From positions 2,170,001 to 2,234,000 of the forward strand of contig NZ_AP025292.1 in NCBI RefSeq assembly GCF_036492425.1: a stretch of 64,000 nt of DNA, read 5' to 3'. Below the pieces are notes generated by a model, which did no database searches, was not told the DNA's origin, and was given only the letters and a program-made list of their open reading frames with translations. Each line of letters begins with the position of its first letter. Position 1 is the stretch's first letter. This stretch comes from Persicobacter psychrovividus (GTDB taxonomy: Bacteria > Bacteroidota > Bacteroidia > Cytophagales > Cyclobacteriaceae). The position numbers and the translations under genes are program-made. Of this stretch, positions 62,436-64,000 are shown piece by piece.

Positions 62436-62453
62436 GCAAACTATACGCTCAGA

Positions 62454-62488
62454 AAGGCAATGCAGGTAAAGCATTGCCTTTTTTTTTG
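62454..62488 (+). terminator. Terminator after the response regulator
   Basis: Perfect 10-bp stem AAGGCAATGC (62454-62463) / GCATTGCCTT (62471-62480), 7-nt loop, then a T-run to 62488. Confidence 0.92.
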
Positions 62489-62536
62489 CTTAAAAACTCC
62501 TTATTTTTCGCCTTTATCAATCCCCCCAGCTATTGC

Positions 62537-62806
62537 ATGACTGTTAGATATACTAAAAACTTCCTTTCGCAACTCGAGGACATCTTTGCGGAATCAGCCT
62601 ACACCTTAAGGTTTGAAAAAGGGCAGTTTAAATCCGGCTGGTGCTTGCTCCATCAAAAAGGCGTTGTTATCGTAAACAAATTCTACCCACTCGAAGGGCG
62701 CATCAACTGCCTGTTACAGATCTTGCGCGAGCTCCCGATTGATCAACAGGAGCTCTCCCCGGCGAGCAGGCAATTATTTCAAAACATACTGGCACAGCCG
62801 GTGTAA
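62537..62806 (+). CDS. Conserved hypothetical protein, 89 aa
   Basis: ATG at 62537 (MTVRYTKNFLSQLEDIFAES) is chosen; the frame can be opened 63 bases upstream only inside the terminator region. The sequence YTLRFEKGQFKSGWCLLHQK then GVVIVNKFYPLEGRINCLLQ looks like a small alpha/beta protein and seems conserved in Bacteroidota, next to the same kind of hydrolase. Function unknown. Confidence 0.65.
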   Translation: MTVRYTKNFLSQLEDIFAESAYTLRFEKGQFKSGWCLLHQKGVVIVNKFYPLEGRINCLLQILRELPIDQQELSPASRQLFQNILAQPV

Positions 62807-62817
62807 CTTCAATCCAT

Positions 62818-63576
62818 ATGAAAATCACCTTTTTAGGCACAGGCACCTCCCAGGGAGTACCGATCATCAATTGCGACTGTCAGGTATGCTCCTCCCTCGA
62901 TTTCCGTGACAAACGACTGCGATGTTCCGTTCATATCGAAACTGAAGACACCCATATTATTATCGACACCGGGCCCGACTTCCGCCAGCAAGTGCTCCGC
63001 GAACGTATCCCCGACCTCGACGCTGTACTGCTTACCCACGAACATAAAGACCATATTGCTGGCCTTGACGACATCCGCGGCTATAATTTTTCATTGAATA
63101 AAAGCATTGATGTATTCGGCAGGGACCAGGTGATTGAACGCCTGAAAATTGAGTTCCCCTATGCATTTGAAGGGAATTATGTCGGTAAGCCCAAAATCAA
63201 TACGCACACCCTCAACGGCAAACCTTTCCATATTGGCAATACCAAAGTGGTTCCCATCGATGGGCTGCATGGGGAAATGCCTTGTTTTGGGTTCAGGATC
63301 AACGACTTCACCTACATCACCGACATGAACCAGTTGCCAGAAACGGAATGGCCGAAAATCGCTGGCAGTAAAATACTGGTGCTGAATGCACTTCACCACC
63401 AGCCACACTACTCGCATTTCACGCTGAAAGAAGCACTGGAACTGGCGAAAAACCTGGGCGTCAAAGAAACATACTTTACCCATATGAGTCACCATATGGG
63501 TTTGCACAGCAGTGTGAACGCTGGCCTCCCAATGGGCATCAATTTAGCCTACGATGGGCTGAAGCTCCATTTATAA
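62818..63576 (+). CDS. Metallo-beta-lactamase-fold hydrolase (PhnP-like)
   Basis: 252 residues. MKITFLGTGTSQGVPIINCD with a C-x-C-x2-C cluster (CDCQVCSSLD), then VHIETEDTHIIIDTGPDFRQ and the metal motif LTHEHKDHIAGLDDIRGYNF (H-x-H-x-D-H). Also ITDMNQLPETEWPKI and THMSHHMG. This pattern is typical of phosphoribosyl cyclic phosphodiesterase-like (PhnP) proteins, which also hydrolyse cyclic nucleotides; no phosphonate genes are near. Eleven bases after the preceding gene, so one operon with it. Confidence 0.88.
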   Translation: MKITFLGTGTSQGVPIINCDCQVCSSLDFRDKRLRCSVHIETEDTHIIIDTGPDFRQQVLRERIPDLDAVLLTHEHKDHIAGLDDIRGYNFSLNKSIDVFGRDQVIERLKIEFPYAFEGNYVGKPKINTHTLNGKPFHIGNTKVVPIDGLHGEMPCFGFRINDFTYITDMNQLPETEWPKIAGSKILVLNALHHQPHYSHFTLKEALELAKNLGVKETYFTHMSHHMGLHSSVNAGLPMGINLAYDGLKLHL

Positions 63577-63594
63577 CCTTTAAAATCAAGTATT

Positions 63595-64000
63595 TTGCAT
63601 AATAATTATTACTTCATTCACCGACTCTCTCAGCACCTTGACCAACTACTCAAAGGATGGAAAATTGGCGCTTGTTTCAGTCAGGCCAAAGATGAGCTGA
63701 TCATTGGCTTTTTTAATAACACGCGGGAAATTTACTGCAGGGCCAACCTGGCACCTGAGGTATCCACCCTTTCCTTTCCGCAGGATTATGCACGCTCCAA
63801 AAAAAACACAGTCACCCTATTCCAGGAAATTCTCGACCACGAAATTCAGCAGGTAGAATGCCTGGACAATGAACGTTCGTTCATCATTAAGCTGGAGCAG
63901 GATTATGAGCTGCTGTTCAAGCTTCATGGGTCGCAGGCCAACATTTTGCTTTTTCAAAATGGTGAACGCGTCGCCATTTTCAGAAATAATATTTCCAAAG
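63595..64000 (+). CDS. NFACT-family protein, N-terminal part, cut by window edge
   Basis: Open in the frame that follows the metallohydrolase stop, with TTG at 63595 as the only good start: (M)HNNYYFIHRLSQHLDQLLKG, the usual MHNNYYF start of the family. Then GACFSQAKDELIIGFFNNTR, STLSFPQDYARSKKNTVTLF and FKLHGSQANILLFQNGE. This is the N-terminal NFACT domain of the fibronectin-binding-protein/RqcH-like family, linked to ribosome rescue. No ATG is available, so an ATG-only search would miss or misplace the start. Confidence 0.8.
   Translation, partial: MHNNYYFIHRLSQHLDQLLKGWKIGACFSQAKDELIIGFFNNTREIYCRANLAPEVSTLSFPQDYARSKKNTVTLFQEILDHEIQQVECLDNERSFIIKLEQDYELLFKLHGSQANILLFQNGERVAIFRNNISK

Noticed and set aside
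1-64000. CRISPR array, prophage, insertion sequence, rRNA
   Set aside because: No regularly spaced repeat array, no transposase or integrase-like protein and no rRNA-like sequence was found.

Overview
The window reads as chromosome of a Bacteroidota bacterium, most likely a marine-type member of the Cytophagales; the genus cannot be fixed from sequence alone. Evidence: many genes are preceded by the phylum's unusual promoter (TTG, about 19-21 nt, TAnnTTTG), several have no leader, Shine-Dalgarno sequences are weak, and families largely confined to this phylum occur (DUF4924, outer-membrane TonB receptor with an N-terminal carboxypeptidase-like domain, two-component-type propeller protein, short Bacteroidota lipoproteins). 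No phage, transposase, CRISPR array or rRNA was seen.

Layout. 1-5.9 kb: partial sodium:solute symporter with a 44-residue partner ORF, dnaB, mpl and a DEDDh exonuclease. 6-20.9 kb: housekeeping and stress genes, including a methyltransferase with a thioredoxin-like ferredoxin, a NagX-type membrane acyltransferase, the trehalose synthase/phosphatase fusion, a voltage-gated-type channel coupled to a HopJ-family gene, a DNA glycosylase, GNAT, tRNA-Arg(CCG), an MFS exporter, aat, an AlkD-like repair protein, a porin and a PadR-type regulator. 21-28.7 kb: a flippase and the ilvD-ilvB-ilvN-ilvC operon, preceded by a 53-codon leader ORF rich in Ile/Val/Leu codons with two mutually exclusive RNA foldings, i.e. 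a probable attenuator. 28.8-38.8 kb: an endonuclease-like protein, three lipoproteins around a 1047-residue propeller/GAF sensor that lacks a kinase domain, and valS.

38.8-56.7 kb is the accessory-looking part: intergenic regions carry at least five families of short palindromic dispersed repeats, and the genes include a tandem array of four PH-domain membrane proteins (one frameshifted), an orphan ECF sigma factor, an SDR, DUF1697, a secreted Hint protein, SelO, and a probable copper/metal cluster (porin, TonB receptor, HMA-like protein, Cys/His-rich small protein). YfhO and pfkA follow; pfkA shows Asn where the catalytic base Asp is expected. 56.7-64 kb: miaA, a very large multi-PAS hybrid kinase with receiver and HPt modules followed by a stand-alone response regulator, a small conserved ORF, a PhnP-like metallohydrolase and the start of an NFACT-family gene with a TTG start.

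The most notable signals are the ilv leader, the repeat families with compensating base changes, the frameshift in the PH array, the kinase-less sensor, and the pfkA active-site change.
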